This document shows positions 1-7,055 of a stretch of DNA of 64,000 nucleotides, piece by piece. The stretch's first letter is position 1. Each line of letters opens with the position of its first letter. The stretch spans positions 20,916 to 84,915 of the forward strand of contig NZ_LT706961.1 in NCBI RefSeq assembly GCF_900155535.1. Direction: 5' to 3'. This DNA comes from Corynebacterium urinipleomorphum (GTDB lineage Bacteria; Actinomycetota; Actinomycetes; Mycobacteriales; Mycobacteriaceae). A model generated the notes under the pieces. It saw only the letters and a list, made by a program, of their open reading frames with translations, had not been told where the DNA came from and searched no databases. The position numbers and the translations under genes are program-made.

Positions 1-1
1 T

Positions 2-67
2 GCTGCGCATGCGGCGGAACGCGGAATCTCGCTGACGAGCCTGCCTGGCGGCGTGAACGCGCTCTAG
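2..67 (+). CDS. C-terminal end of an unidentified protein (partial)
   Basis: An open frame enters the window from the left and stops at TAG 65-67, giving about 21 residues that end in Gly-Gly-Val-Asn-Ala-Leu. The product cannot be recognised from so short a tail. Its stop codon overlaps the stop codon of the convergent small membrane-protein gene by two bases, which suggests both frames are genuine and tightly packed. It could be a chance frame. Confidence 0.4.
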   Translation, partial: AAHAAERGISLTSLPGGVNAL

Positions 68-234
68 CGGTTCACGCGGTTGGCCAACGTGCCCGCGAGC
101 GACGAACAGATGGCGGAACCGACGAGCACCAAGATGGTGTAAAGAATCCCGGTGACGCCGAGCTGGCCAAGAATGAACCCGGTGAGCAGCGCGCCGACAA
201 CGGCGCCGATGATGGCGATAATCCAGCGACCCAT
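64..234 (-). CDS. GlsB/YeaQ/YmgE-type small membrane protein
   Basis: A 56-residue protein that is almost wholly hydrophobic. It starts Met-Gly-Arg-Trp-Ile-Ile and has two Gly/Ala-rich membrane segments (about residues 4-24 and 28-48) around a short Gly-Gln-Leu-Gly turn, ending in a basic tail (Asn-Arg-Val-Asn-Arg). This is the layout of the GlsB/YeaQ/YmgE (transglycosylase-associated) family of stress-linked small membrane proteins, whose biochemical role is unclear. ATG at 234 follows a good ribosome-binding site (AAGGAG). It is convergent with the partial gene at the window start and divergent from the aminotransferase gene. Confidence 0.8.
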   Translation of the reverse strand: MGRWIIAIIGAVVGALLTGFILGQLGVTGILYTILVLVGSAICSSLAGTLANRVNR

Positions 235-296
235 AGTTTTCTCCTTTTTCGCGATAAGCGTCCACCATCGTAAGAGAAAACCGATAGCGTTGGGGC

Positions 297-1430
297 ATGA
301 CTGACAACACTCTCCCCCGCCCTGAAATCGACCCAGACGGCCTGCTGGAATATTCGGCAGTGTTCAGCGACCGCTCGCTGAACCACATGTCCGCCAAGTT
401 CATTGGCATCATGCAGGAGCTTCAGGCCATCCTGCGCGAGACGTACCACGCGGCATCCGCGGCTGTGGTTCCCGGCGGCGGCACATTCGCAATGGAGTCC
501 GTGGCGCGACAGTTCGCGCGCGGCAAGGACGCCCTGGTCATCCGCACCGGCAACTTCTCCTACCGCTGGACGCAGATTTTCGATGCGTCAGGCGTGGCCA
601 ACAATGTCACCGTCTTGAACGCCGAGCCGACTTCTGGCGACGAGCGCGCCTCCTACGCCCCGCCGGCGATCGAGGACGCTGTGGAGCGCATCCGCGCCGA
701 GCGACCCAACCTGGTGTTCGCGGCGCACGTCGAGACTGCTGCCGGACTCGAGCTGCCCGTCGACTACATTTCCCAACTCGCTGACGCCGCACACGAGGTC
801 GGCGGCCTGATGGTCCTCGACTGTGTCGCAGCCGGCACCAAGTGGATCAACATGGAAGCCACCGGCGTGGACATCCTCATCACCGCGCCGCAGAAGGGCT
901 GGTCCGGCTCCCCGGCCACCGGCTACATCATGTTCTCCGAGGCCGGGCGGGCACAGCTGGATGAGACCACCTCCGACAGCTTCGCCATGGACCTGGCCAA
1001 GTGGACCACCATCTCCGAGGGCTACGTGAACGGCACCGCCGCCTACCACGCCACCGTGCCCACCGACACCATCGCGCACAACCTCGAGCTGATGAAGGAA
1101 GCCAAGGAGGTCGGACTGGAAGAGCTGACCAAGCGCCAGGTGGAGCTGGGCACCAAGGTCCGCGAGCTACTGGCGGAGAAGGGTTACGTCTCTGTCGCGG
1201 CCCCGGGCTACGAGGCCACCTCCATCGTGGTCATGCACGCCACCGCACCGGAGCAGGCCAACGGGTCCGCTTTCAAGCAGGCCGGCATCCAGATCGCCGG
1301 CGGTGTTCCGCTGCAGGTCGGCGAGCCGGAGAGCTTCTCCACCTTCCGCATCGGTCTGTTCGGCCTAGACAAGTGGGCTGACGTCGACGGCACCGTCGCA
1401 CGGTTCGCTGAGGCGCTGGAGCAGGTCTAA
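297..1430 (+). CDS. class V PLP-dependent aminotransferase (alanine/serine-glyoxylate type)
   Basis: A 377-residue fold-type I PLP enzyme of class V, the group of alanine-glyoxylate and serine-glyoxylate/pyruvate aminotransferases. The likely Schiff-base lysine is Lys200 in the Ala-Pro-Gln-Lys-Gly-Trp segment, and Asp175 in Val-Leu-Asp-Cys-Val is the expected partner of the pyridine nitrogen. The glycine-rich stretch Val-Pro-Gly-Gly-Gly-Thr (59-63) would hold the cofactor phosphate. It is not a typical SerC, because the N-terminal and active-site signatures of phosphoserine aminotransferase are absent. The substrate cannot be told from sequence. An IS3-type element sits 16 bp after the stop codon, so any native terminator or downstream gene has been separated from it. 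Confidence 0.8.
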   Translation: MTDNTLPRPEIDPDGLLEYSAVFSDRSLNHMSAKFIGIMQELQAILRETYHAASAAVVPGGGTFAMESVARQFARGKDALVIRTGNFSYRWTQIFDASGVANNVTVLNAEPTSGDERASYAPPAIEDAVERIRAERPNLVFAAHVETAAGLELPVDYISQLADAAHEVGGLMVLDCVAAGTKWINMEATGVDILITAPQKGWSGSPATGYIMFSEAGRAQLDETTSDSFAMDLAKWTTISEGYVNGTAAYHATVPTDTIAHNLELMKEAKEVGLEELTKRQVELGTKVRELLAEKGYVSVAAPGYEATSIVVMHATAPEQANGSAFKQAGIQIAGGVPLQVGEPESFSTFRIGLFGLDKWADVDGTVARFAEALEQV

Positions 1431-1446
1431 CGCTCCATCATCCCCT

Positions 1447-1510
1447 AAATGCAGCTGGTAAGTTGCAGCTAAATCCCGTTTTGGGAGCGCGGACAAAAGG
1501 TTGGAGTGTT
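1447..1510. repeat. left terminal inverted repeat of the IS3-type element
   Basis: Begins AAATGCAGCTGGTA and ends GGTTGGAGTGTT. It is matched by the reverse complement of 3242-3305 with scattered mismatches. The heptamer TGCAGCT occurs twice in it. Confidence 0.8.
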
Positions 1511-1530
1511 CTGGGGTGGGAGGGGCCATA

Positions 1531-3219
1531 ATGGCCGCGAGGTTTCCTACCGATATCCGTCAGGCCGCTGTGAAGCGGTTTCGGGACGGTTCTGCTGCCA
1601 AAGAGGTCTGCGATTGGGTTGAGCGGCAATGCGGCCGCCGCCCAAGCCCATTGACGGTATGCAAATGGAATGACGACATCCGACGAGGCATCGTCATCGC
1701 CGAGGTGCCGCAGACTCATCCGCCTGAGACTGTCGCGCGTGCTGTGGCGTTGCGCATGTCGTCTGAGTGGACATTGCGCGCTATCGAAGCAGAATGCAGC
1801 GTGCGTGCAGGGTCGATTCTCAAATGGGTTGATCGCTTCGGCCCGGATCCTGCTGATGCTGCGTCTATGACCTTCGAGCAGGTTTATGAGGCGACAATGG
1901 ATGCTGTGAGAAAACAGCGCAGAGCAAAACGCGACAAAGAAGCACAATGCTCAAGTGCTCCCAAGCCGGTTCCGCGTCCGGTGGGGCCTGTCGACGAGTG
2001 GATCCCAGGACCGGGCCCTGTGCCGGATAAGGATCATCTTCCCGATGACCCGGAAGCGTTGAAACGGCTCCTGCGGCAAGAGCTTGACCGCAACGAAGTC
2101 AAAAACGCCGTGATCCAAGCCTTGATGGACACCGGGGAGGCCAGCACGGCGGGAAAAGGCCTCGTCCACGACGGTAAAACCGCAGCGGCGGTGCAAGCTG
2201 CCGCTGTTGATGCCCTCGTGGACGCTACTGGCATCAGCACCGCCAAAGCGTGCAGGCAGGTCGGGATGCCGGAATCGACCTACTACTACCAGCGCCGACG
2301 AGCGGCATCGGCCACACAGCGCGCAGCACGCCGCGAGGAGTTGAAAGTTTTGATCACTCAAGCGGTAGAAGAAACCGGCCGCAGCTACGGCTACCGCAGG
2401 ATCCACCACTGGCTGGCCTGTGCCGGGCACACGGTGTCAGAAAAGATCGTGCGCGCATGCATGACAGAACTTGGGCTGCACCCGCCGGCAAGAACGTTTT
2501 CGAAGTACTCGTCCTACACCGGGGAAACAGCTCACCGGCCGGACAATCTCCTTCTCGTTACCGCCGACACAGCAGATAGGGCACGCCAGGTCGCTGTATC
2601 GGGTTATTTCACCAGCAATGCCGATCGGTTAGGGCTCACCCACGACTTCCACGCTGACGCCCCGTGGGAAAAGATCGGCACCGACGTGACAGAAATCGCC
2701 TGCGCCGACGGCAGGCTCTACGTCTCTGCCGCGATCGACTTCTACGACGGGATGCCCGTGGCAGTGACGATGTCGGATTCACCCAACCACGATCTTGTCG
2801 CCGAGATGATCAGCGCTATCGAAGCACAAAAACCTGCCGGTGCCCGGCCGATTATCCATTCCGATCGCGGCGGGTTGTACCGCAGCACGAAATGGGTCGA
2901 GATGATCACAGACCCAGCACACGACACAAACGCATGCCCCCAGTGCACCCCAGACGGGCGGTGCGCTCAGTCTTGGCGGTATATCCCGTCGTTGTCGCGG
3001 CGAGGAAACAGCGGGGACAACGCCCGGGTCGAAGGCTTTTTCGGGACGATGAAACAAGAACGACTCATCGGCCGGCCCCAAACCAAACAGATGACGAAGG
3101 CCGAAATGATCGATTACATTAACGACTACATCGACTTCTACATCCACAAACGGTTTAAGTCGACACTCGGTGCGGGCTACACGACAATCGCCCAACACCG
3201 ACAACTACTAAGCGCGTAA
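1531..3219 (+). CDS. IS3-type transposase, single-frame OrfA-OrfB fusion
   Basis: A 562-residue transposase. The N-terminal 60 residues are a helix-turn-helix region, and a second HTH-like segment spans about 70-110. The C-terminal half is an rve-type integrase core with the DDE triad at Asp385 (Gly-Thr-Asp-Val), Asp445 (His-Ser-Asp-Arg-Gly) and Glu501 (Arg-Val-Glu-Gly-Phe-Phe). IS3 elements usually make this protein by a -1 frameshift between two genes; here it is one continuous frame. Between the second Asp and the Glu there is an extra segment with Cys469, Cys472 and Cys478 that looks metal-binding. The ATG at 1531 is preferred over the upstream TTG at 1501 because GGGAGGGG precedes it. 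Confidence 0.85.
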   Translation: MAARFPTDIRQAAVKRFRDGSAAKEVCDWVERQCGRRPSPLTVCKWNDDIRRGIVIAEVPQTHPPETVARAVALRMSSEWTLRAIEAECSVRAGSILKWVDRFGPDPADAASMTFEQVYEATMDAVRKQRRAKRDKEAQCSSAPKPVPRPVGPVDEWIPGPGPVPDKDHLPDDPEALKRLLRQELDRNEVKNAVIQALMDTGEASTAGKGLVHDGKTAAAVQAAAVDALVDATGISTAKACRQVGMPESTYYYQRRRAASATQRAARREELKVLITQAVEETGRSYGYRRIHHWLACAGHTVSEKIVRACMTELGLHPPARTFSKYSSYTGETAHRPDNLLLVTADTADRARQVAVSGYFTSNADRLGLTHDFHADAPWEKIGTDVTEIACADGRLYVSAAIDFYDGMPVAVTMSDSPNHDLVAEMISAIEAQKPAGARPIIHSDRGGLYRSTKWVEMITDPAHDTNACPQCTPDGRCAQSWRYIPSLSRRGNSGDNARVEGFFGTMKQERLIGRPQTKQMTKAEMIDYINDYIDFYIHKRFKSTLGAGYTTIAQHRQLLSA

Positions 3220-3241
3220 CTACGAGAACAAAATCCTCGGA

Positions 3242-3305
3242 AACACTCCAACAAAACGTCCGCATCCCCTTTTCTGGCTTTAGCTGCGTGCTACCAGCTG
3301 CATTT
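3242..3305. repeat. right terminal inverted repeat of the IS3-type element
   Basis: Reverse-complement partner of 1447-1510. Its outermost bases (3291-3305) are read on the minus strand as the last codons and the TAG stop of the neighbouring luciferase-like gene. Confidence 0.8.
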
Positions 3306-4304
3306 GCGTGTGAGAGCGGGGATCACGTACTCGATCAGCTCGTCGAGCTGCTCCTCCGCCGAGCGCTTGCTTGAGCGGAAGTTCACCATGACGTGACTGA
3401 TCCCCACCGCGCGCTGGGAGCGCAGCAACTCGATGAGAGTGTTGCGGCCAAGCCGGTAGCCGAAGCTACCGCCAGCGGCGGGGGCATCGGGGTCCTCGTG
3501 CAGATCGAGCCACAAGGACTCGGCGAACGGCTTGTAGGCGGCAGGAGTCCCCTCAACACCTTCGCGTGCAGCCCAGTCAGCCACTGCGGCATTCCAATTG
3601 CGCACGTTCTGGCGCTGAATCTCCAATCCCTTGTGGTACATCAGCCAGCCGTGGGCATGCTCGGCGCGCCACTCGAGGGTCTGCTGGCAAGAGCCGATGG
3701 CCAGCAGCGGAACTTCCCGGGCCTGGGGTTTGGGGACCACATCGGCGCCGCCCATCCGGCCGCCGGACCAGCGGATGGGGGTGTGGGTGGTGAGGGTGGC
3801 TCGTCGATAAGCGGCGATTCTCTCGCGGAACTCCTCGTCGCGCTTGCCCTTGTCTTGGCCGAACGCGGGGAACTCCTCCGGGCGGTCGCCCGTGGCCACG
3901 CCGAACAGGAAGCGGCCCGCGCTGAGACGGTCGATGGTGGCGGCGCGCTTGGCCATGAGCAACGGGTGCTGGAACGGAACCACCACCGCGGCGGTGCCCA
4001 ACGCAATCGTGGACGTGTGCGCGGCGAGGAGACTCAGGTACATCCAGGGGTCGTACACCTGGCCGACGTCGCCGAAAGTCTCGACGCGCAACGGAATATC
4101 GCGCACCCACATGGCGGCCACTCCCCCGGCCTCGGCCTTGCGGATGAGGCGCAACTGGTTATCCAGGCTGTCGACGGGGTTGGCCTCGGCGTCCTCCTCG
4201 ATGGGCAGGGTCAGCCCGACGGTGAGCTCACCCTGCCGGAAGGTGTGGCGGAAGCCGGGGAGCTCCCAGTGCGGGGTATCGGATAGAGCGAAGAGCGGAT
4301 TCAT
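3291..4304 (-). CDS. LLM-class flavin-dependent oxidoreductase, C-terminus rewritten by IS
   Basis: A 337-residue protein of the luciferase-like monooxygenase family, which uses reduced flavin (FMN or F420) in a TIM barrel. Family hallmarks seen are the N-terminal Gly-Leu-Thr-Leu-Pro strand, the Ala-Ala-Met-Trp-Val-Arg-Asp segment, Ile-Ala-Leu-Gly-Thr-Ala, and Gly-Arg-Phe-Leu-Phe-Gly-Val-Ala-Thr-Gly. The substrate is unknown. Its ATG overlaps the stop codon of chrA (ATGA), so the two genes are probably translationally coupled. The last residues Lys-Cys-Ser-Trp and the TAG stop lie within the right repeat of the IS3-type element, so the native C-terminus has been replaced. The barrel is otherwise complete and the protein may still fold. 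Confidence 0.8.
   Translation of the reverse strand: MNPLFALSDTPHWELPGFRHTFRQGELTVGLTLPIEEDAEANPVDSLDNQLRLIRKAEAGGVAAMWVRDIPLRVETFGDVGQVYDPWMYLSLLAAHTSTIALGTAAVVVPFQHPLLMAKRAATIDRLSAGRFLFGVATGDRPEEFPAFGQDKGKRDEEFRERIAAYRRATLTTHTPIRWSGGRMGGADVVPKPQAREVPLLAIGSCQQTLEWRAEHAHGWLMYHKGLEIQRQNVRNWNAAVADWAAREGVEGTPAAYKPFAESLWLDLHEDPDAPAAGGSFGYRLGRNTLIELLRSQRAVGISHVMVNFRSSKRSAEEQLDELIEYVIPALTRKCSW
3802..3812 (-). repeat. GCTTATCGACG 11-mer (minus strand)
   Basis: Exact copy inside the luciferase-like gene, read there as Ala-Tyr-Arg-Arg, a different codon frame from most other copies. Confidence 0.7.
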
Positions 4305-5488
4305 AGTGCCACCCAGCCTACGAGAGCCGCACCGATGACCACCGCCCACGGCGGCACCTTCCACGAGGTGAGGGCCGCGTAGCAGACCACGGCGATGGAA
4401 AGAGTGACCACACCAGTCACACCGGCGGTGAAGACCGGGGTGTACAGCGCCGCGCCAAGAACGCCGACAACAGCTGCGTTCGCACCGGCCAGGGCAGCGC
4501 CAGCACGCGGCATCCGGCGGATGCGCTCCCAGTACGGCATCGCGCCGAGGACAAGAAGCGCGGCCGGCAGGAAGATCGCGAGCGTGGCAATCGTCGCACC
4601 CGCAACCCAATTCACCCCATGTGCACTGGCACCGAGGAACGACGCGAACGTGAACAACGGTCCCGGCATCGCCTGTGCGGCGCCGTAACCGGCGAGGAAA
4701 GTGTCGTGGCCGACTAGCCCCTGTCTCACCGTGACCGTCTCCAGCAGCGGCAGCACCACGTGGCCGCCGCCGAAGACGAGCGCGCCGGCGCGGTAGAAAG
4801 TGTCGAAGATACCGGCACCCGTAGTGCCGATCAGCCGGGCCACGATAGGGAGGACCAGAAGTAGAGCGAAGAAGAGCAGAAGGCAGACGGCACCGAGCGT
4901 GCGGGAGCCGCTGTCCGCGGCAGGTTCCTCGGTTTCCGGATCCGAGTCGCGCAGGAACGCCAGCCCGACCGCGATGCCGAGCACAATCGCCCCGACTTGG
5001 ATGAGCGGGTGCGGGACGAGCAGTACCACGACGAGCGCCGCCACCGCGATTGCTGCGCGGATCTTGTCTGTGATCAGGTTCTTTGTCATGCCGTAAACGG
5101 CCTGTGCCACCACCGCGACAGCAGCCGCCTTCAGGCCGAGCAGCCAGCCAGCCTCGCTGATGTCGCCGAGCTGCGCAACCCCGAGGGCGAACGCAACCAT
5201 GAGCAGCACCGACGGCAGCGTGAAACCCACCCACGCCAGGAACATGCCCAAGTACCCGGCGCGCTGGAGGCCGATCGCCATGCCCACCTGGCTCGACGCC
5301 GGGCCGGGCAGGAACTGGCAGAGCGCCACGAGGTCGGCGTACTGCTTGTCGCTGAACCACCTGCGCTTCTCCACGAATTCGTCGCGGAAGTACCCCAGGT
5401 GCGCCGTCGGCCCGCCGAAGGAGGTGCAGCCGAGACGCAGGAAGATGCGGAAGACGTCCCATGGGGACTGTGACGCGGTGGTGGACAT
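4301..5488 (-). CDS. chrA: ChrA-type chromate transporter (two-domain)
   Basis: A 395-residue integral membrane protein of the CHR family, which exports chromate in characterised members. It carries two homologous chromate_transp halves. The N-terminal half has Phe-Gly-Gly-Pro-Thr-Ala-His-Leu and Gln-Phe-Leu-Pro-Gly-Pro; the C-terminal half has Phe-Gly-Gly-Gly-His-Val-Val-Leu-Pro and Gln-Ala-Met-Pro-Gly-Pro. A charged linker at about 200-220 joins them. This matches the long-chain ChrA type (about 400 residues). ATG 5488 is chosen; an in-frame ATG at 5500 is an alternative. The stop codon overlaps the start of the luciferase-like gene, suggesting a two-gene operon. Confidence 0.9.
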   Translation of the reverse strand: MSTTASQSPWDVFRIFLRLGCTSFGGPTAHLGYFRDEFVEKRRWFSDKQYADLVALCQFLPGPASSQVGMAIGLQRAGYLGMFLAWVGFTLPSVLLMVAFALGVAQLGDISEAGWLLGLKAAAVAVVAQAVYGMTKNLITDKIRAAIAVAALVVVLLVPHPLIQVGAIVLGIAVGLAFLRDSDPETEEPAADSGSRTLGAVCLLLFFALLLVLPIVARLIGTTGAGIFDTFYRAGALVFGGGHVVLPLLETVTVRQGLVGHDTFLAGYGAAQAMPGPLFTFASFLGASAHGVNWVAGATIATLAIFLPAALLVLGAMPYWERIRRMPRAGAALAGANAAVVGVLGAALYTPVFTAGVTGVVTLSIAVVCYAALTSWKVPPWAVVIGAALVGWVAL

Positions 5489-5529
5489 GACCTCAACCAT
5501 TACCAGAGCTTCGCAGTAATCTCGCAGCC

Positions 5530-5874
5530 ATGGACCGGGACGCACCTTCGCTTATCGACGACTGCCCCTGCCCCTACTGTCCCTTCTTCCGCACCCGCGT
5601 CGCTGCCGCGCATCCGGAACTCGCAGCACAGCTCGCTGCCGTCGGGATCGATATAGCGAAACCATTCGATCTTCCCCTCCCCCACGAAGAGAACGGTGTG
5701 AGCATGTACGACTACGCCACCTACATCGTCATGGGCACCTGGACCGATGAGGATGCCGCGGCGGTGACGCTTTGCGAGCTGGAGACCACCGACTCTCACC
5801 CGTGCACCGGCATCGAGGAGGAGCATTCGGTGGTGCCGGCGGGTCCCTTCGCTATCCCCGGCACGGTGGACTGA
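5530..5874 (+). CDS. unknown small Cys-containing protein
   Basis: A 114-residue acidic protein (pI likely low) divergent from chrA. It has a Cys-Pro-Cys-Pro-Tyr-Cys cluster near residues 12-17, followed by Pro-Phe-Phe-Arg-Thr-Arg, and two further Cys near 82 and 91. I do not recognise the family. The Cys cluster could bind a metal. It has no signal peptide or membrane segment. It shares its start region with the chrA promoter area, so the two may be co-regulated, but there is no direct evidence of a link to chromate. Confidence 0.6.
   Translation: MDRDAPSLIDDCPCPYCPFFRTRVAAAHPELAAQLAAVGIDIAKPFDLPLPHEENGVSMYDYATYIVMGTWTDEDAAAVTLCELETTDSHPCTGIEEEHSVVPAGPFAIPGTVD
5550..5560 (+). repeat. GCTTATCGACG 11-mer (plus strand)
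   Basis: Exact copy near the start of the small Cys-containing gene, read as Leu-Ile-Asp-Asp. Confidence 0.7.
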
Positions 5875-5898
5875 CAACTCAGCCTTAACGCGACGTGA

Positions 5899-6060
5899 AC
5901 GAGAGGGAAATTCTTATCCCCGGCGGGCCTGAAGGTCTCCACCTTCGACGTCGAGGAAGGTGAGCTCGACCCCTTCACACTCAAGCGCGCGGCTAATGAG
6001 AAGCCCAATGGTAGCGGCAAGGGCAGCACCGACGGTGCTGTTGCAAAGTTGGGGCAGTAG
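5899..6060 (+). pseudogene. gene remnant cut by the IS6 element
   Basis: After an in-frame TGA at 5896, a frame of about 45 residues (Gly-Leu-Lys-Val-Ser-Thr-Phe-Asp-Val-Glu-Glu) with coding-like composition runs up to the left end of the IS1628-like element at 6034 and reads into it to a TAG at 6058. It has no start codon or ribosome-binding site. It looks like the internal piece of a gene whose 5' part is lost and whose 3' part was removed at the IS junction. The parent family is not recognised. Confidence 0.35.
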
Positions 6061-6876
6061 AAAGACCAGCGTGAAATAATCACGGCCATGGGCATCTTCT
6101 CCGGTCGGCATTTCCCCCGTGAAATCATCCTGTGGGCGGTGCGGTGGTACTGCCGCTACGGCGTGAGCTACCGCGATCTCGAAGAGATGATGACCGAGCG
6201 GGGTGTGCCAGTCGATCACACCACGATGTACCGCTGGGTGCAGAAATACGCCCCTGAGTTGGATAAGCAGACCCGGTGGTACCGACAAGTCCCGGATTGG
6301 CAGGCCCGGTCCTGGCGGGTGGACGAGACCTATATCCGGGTCGGCGGCACGTGGTGCTATCTCTACCGGGCTATTACCGCCGGTGGGCAGACCCTGGATT
6401 TTTACCTGTCCCCAAAGCGTAACGTCGCCGCAGCGAAGCGTTTCCTGGCCAAGACCCTGAGGTCGAACACGATAACCGGGTTCCCGCGGGTGATCAACAC
6501 CGATAAAGCACCCTCCCTGGCCAGGGCAATCGCCGAGTTGAAGTCAGAGGGAATCTGCCCGCAGACCGTGGAACACCGGCAGGTGAAATACCTCAATAAC
6601 GTCATTGAAGGAGATCATGGGCGGCTGAAACGGATCCTCGGACCGAAGGGGGCGTTCAAAAACCGGACCTCGGCGTACCGGACGTTGAAAGGGATGGAAG
6701 CGATGCACTCATTACGGAAAGGCCAGGGCGCGATGTTTGCTTATGGGCACCCCAATCCGGACGCGGTGATCGTCAACCGGGTCTTCGAGACGGCCTGAGA
6801 ACGCCGGCACGCAGCGGCCATCAGGAAATGAGAAACTGGGTCGTCTCGGCTCTCCGCCCAACTTTGCAACAGCACC
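6034..6876 (+). mobile_element. IS1628-like element, IS6 family
   Basis: An 843-bp element flanked by inverted repeats that begin GGTGCTGTTGCAAAGTTGG (6034 onward, and the reverse complement ending at 6876). These resemble the IS6/IS26 family end GGCTCTGTTGCAAAG. It carries one transposase gene. The 8-bp flanks (GCACCGAC left, ATTTCCCT right) do not match, so there is no target duplication. That pattern is expected when the copy formed or rearranged through cointegrates or deletion, as IS6 elements often do. It marks the left edge of the low-GC island. Confidence 0.85.
6088..6798 (+). CDS. IS6 family transposase (IS1628-like)
   Basis: A 236-residue DDE transposase, full length for IS6. It has an N-terminal HTH (about 25-52, with Val-Asp-His-Thr-Thr-Met-Tyr-Arg-Trp) and the catalytic residues Asp79 (Arg-Val-Asp-Glu-Thr-Tyr), Asp139 (Ile-Asn-Thr-Asp-Lys) and Glu174 (Asn-Val-Ile-Glu-Gly-Asp-His). 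The C-terminal Lys-Arg-Ile-Leu-Gly-Pro-Lys segment is also typical. The length and sequence agree with my memory of IS1628, a corynebacterial element found on resistance plasmids. The frame is intact, so it is probably active. Confidence 0.9.
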   Translation: MGIFSGRHFPREIILWAVRWYCRYGVSYRDLEEMMTERGVPVDHTTMYRWVQKYAPELDKQTRWYRQVPDWQARSWRVDETYIRVGGTWCYLYRAITAGGQTLDFYLSPKRNVAAAKRFLAKTLRSNTITGFPRVINTDKAPSLARAIAELKSEGICPQTVEHRQVKYLNNVIEGDHGRLKRILGPKGAFKNRTSAYRTLKGMEAMHSLRKGQGAMFAYGHPNPDAVIVNRVFETA

Positions 6877-6950
6877 ATTTCCCTTAGGAGCTCTAACGTG
6901 GGCTTGGCAAAAGCATAGGGTCCCGAGAAAGAAGCACTGCCCCTTTAGAA

Positions 6951-6978
6951 TTGACTTTCCGAGATCGACGAGTATTAT
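6951..6978 (+). promoter_or_regulatory. strong sigma-A type promoter for the Abi leader RNA
   Basis: TTGACT (6951-6956) and TATTAT (6973-6978) are separated by 16 bp, one of the closest matches to the housekeeping consensus noticed in the window. Transcription would start near 6984-6987, directly before the hairpin-forming leader and about 70 bases upstream of the Abi start codon. Confidence 0.65.
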
Positions 6979-6984
6979 AGAGCT

Positions 6985-7050
6985 TGTTAGCCCCCAGGGA
7001 CGTGCCGTCAAGGAAACGACGGCATCTGCCTGGGGGCGTTTGCTATTCTT
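6985..7050 (+). ncRNA. structured leader / candidate RNA antitoxin of the Abi gene
   Basis: From the predicted start point the RNA folds as one long interrupted hairpin. The outer stem GCCCCCAGG (6990-6998) pairs with CCTGGGGGC (7029-7037). A 4x4 internal loop follows, then the inner stem TGCCGTC (7003-7009) with GACGGCA (7018-7024), capped by AAGGAAAC (7010-7017). A U-rich stretch follows, so it could also terminate transcription and release an RNA of about 65 nt. Abi proteins of the AbiF/AbiD type are known to be preceded by a conserved structured RNA that acts as the antitoxin. Whether this RNA matches that class needs a covariance search. A plain attenuator or terminator is the alternative. 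Confidence 0.5.
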
Positions 7051-7055
7051 TCAGA

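Larger units (their letters stand above)
1447..3305 (+). mobile_element. IS3-type insertion sequence, complete
   Basis: A 1,859-bp element bounded by imperfect 64-bp inverted repeats (1447-1510 and 3242-3305) with a single transposase gene between them. The outer part of each repeat contains the heptamer TGCAGCT twice, about 14 bp apart, a likely transposase-binding arrangement. No direct target duplication is visible: left flank CCCT, right flank GCGTG. The element lies between the stop codon of the aminotransferase and the 3' end of the luciferase-like gene, whose final codons it provides. The intact transposase suggests a recent, potentially mobile copy. Confidence 0.85.

Noticed and set aside
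1501..1530. Earlier TTG start for the IS3-type transposase
   Set aside because: It lies in the inverted repeat and has no ribosome-binding site; ATG 1531 has one.
4305..5462. Long frame upstream of the luciferase-like gene, antisense-frame of chrA
   Set aside because: It is rich in Arg and Gly as expected for an out-of-frame reading of GC-rich DNA; the chrA frame in the same region has a clear family match.
6984..7055. N-terminal extension of the Abi protein by 24 residues from a TTG
   Set aside because: The extension is exactly the hairpin-forming leader, has no similarity to Abi proteins, and the ATG at 7056 opens the conserved part.
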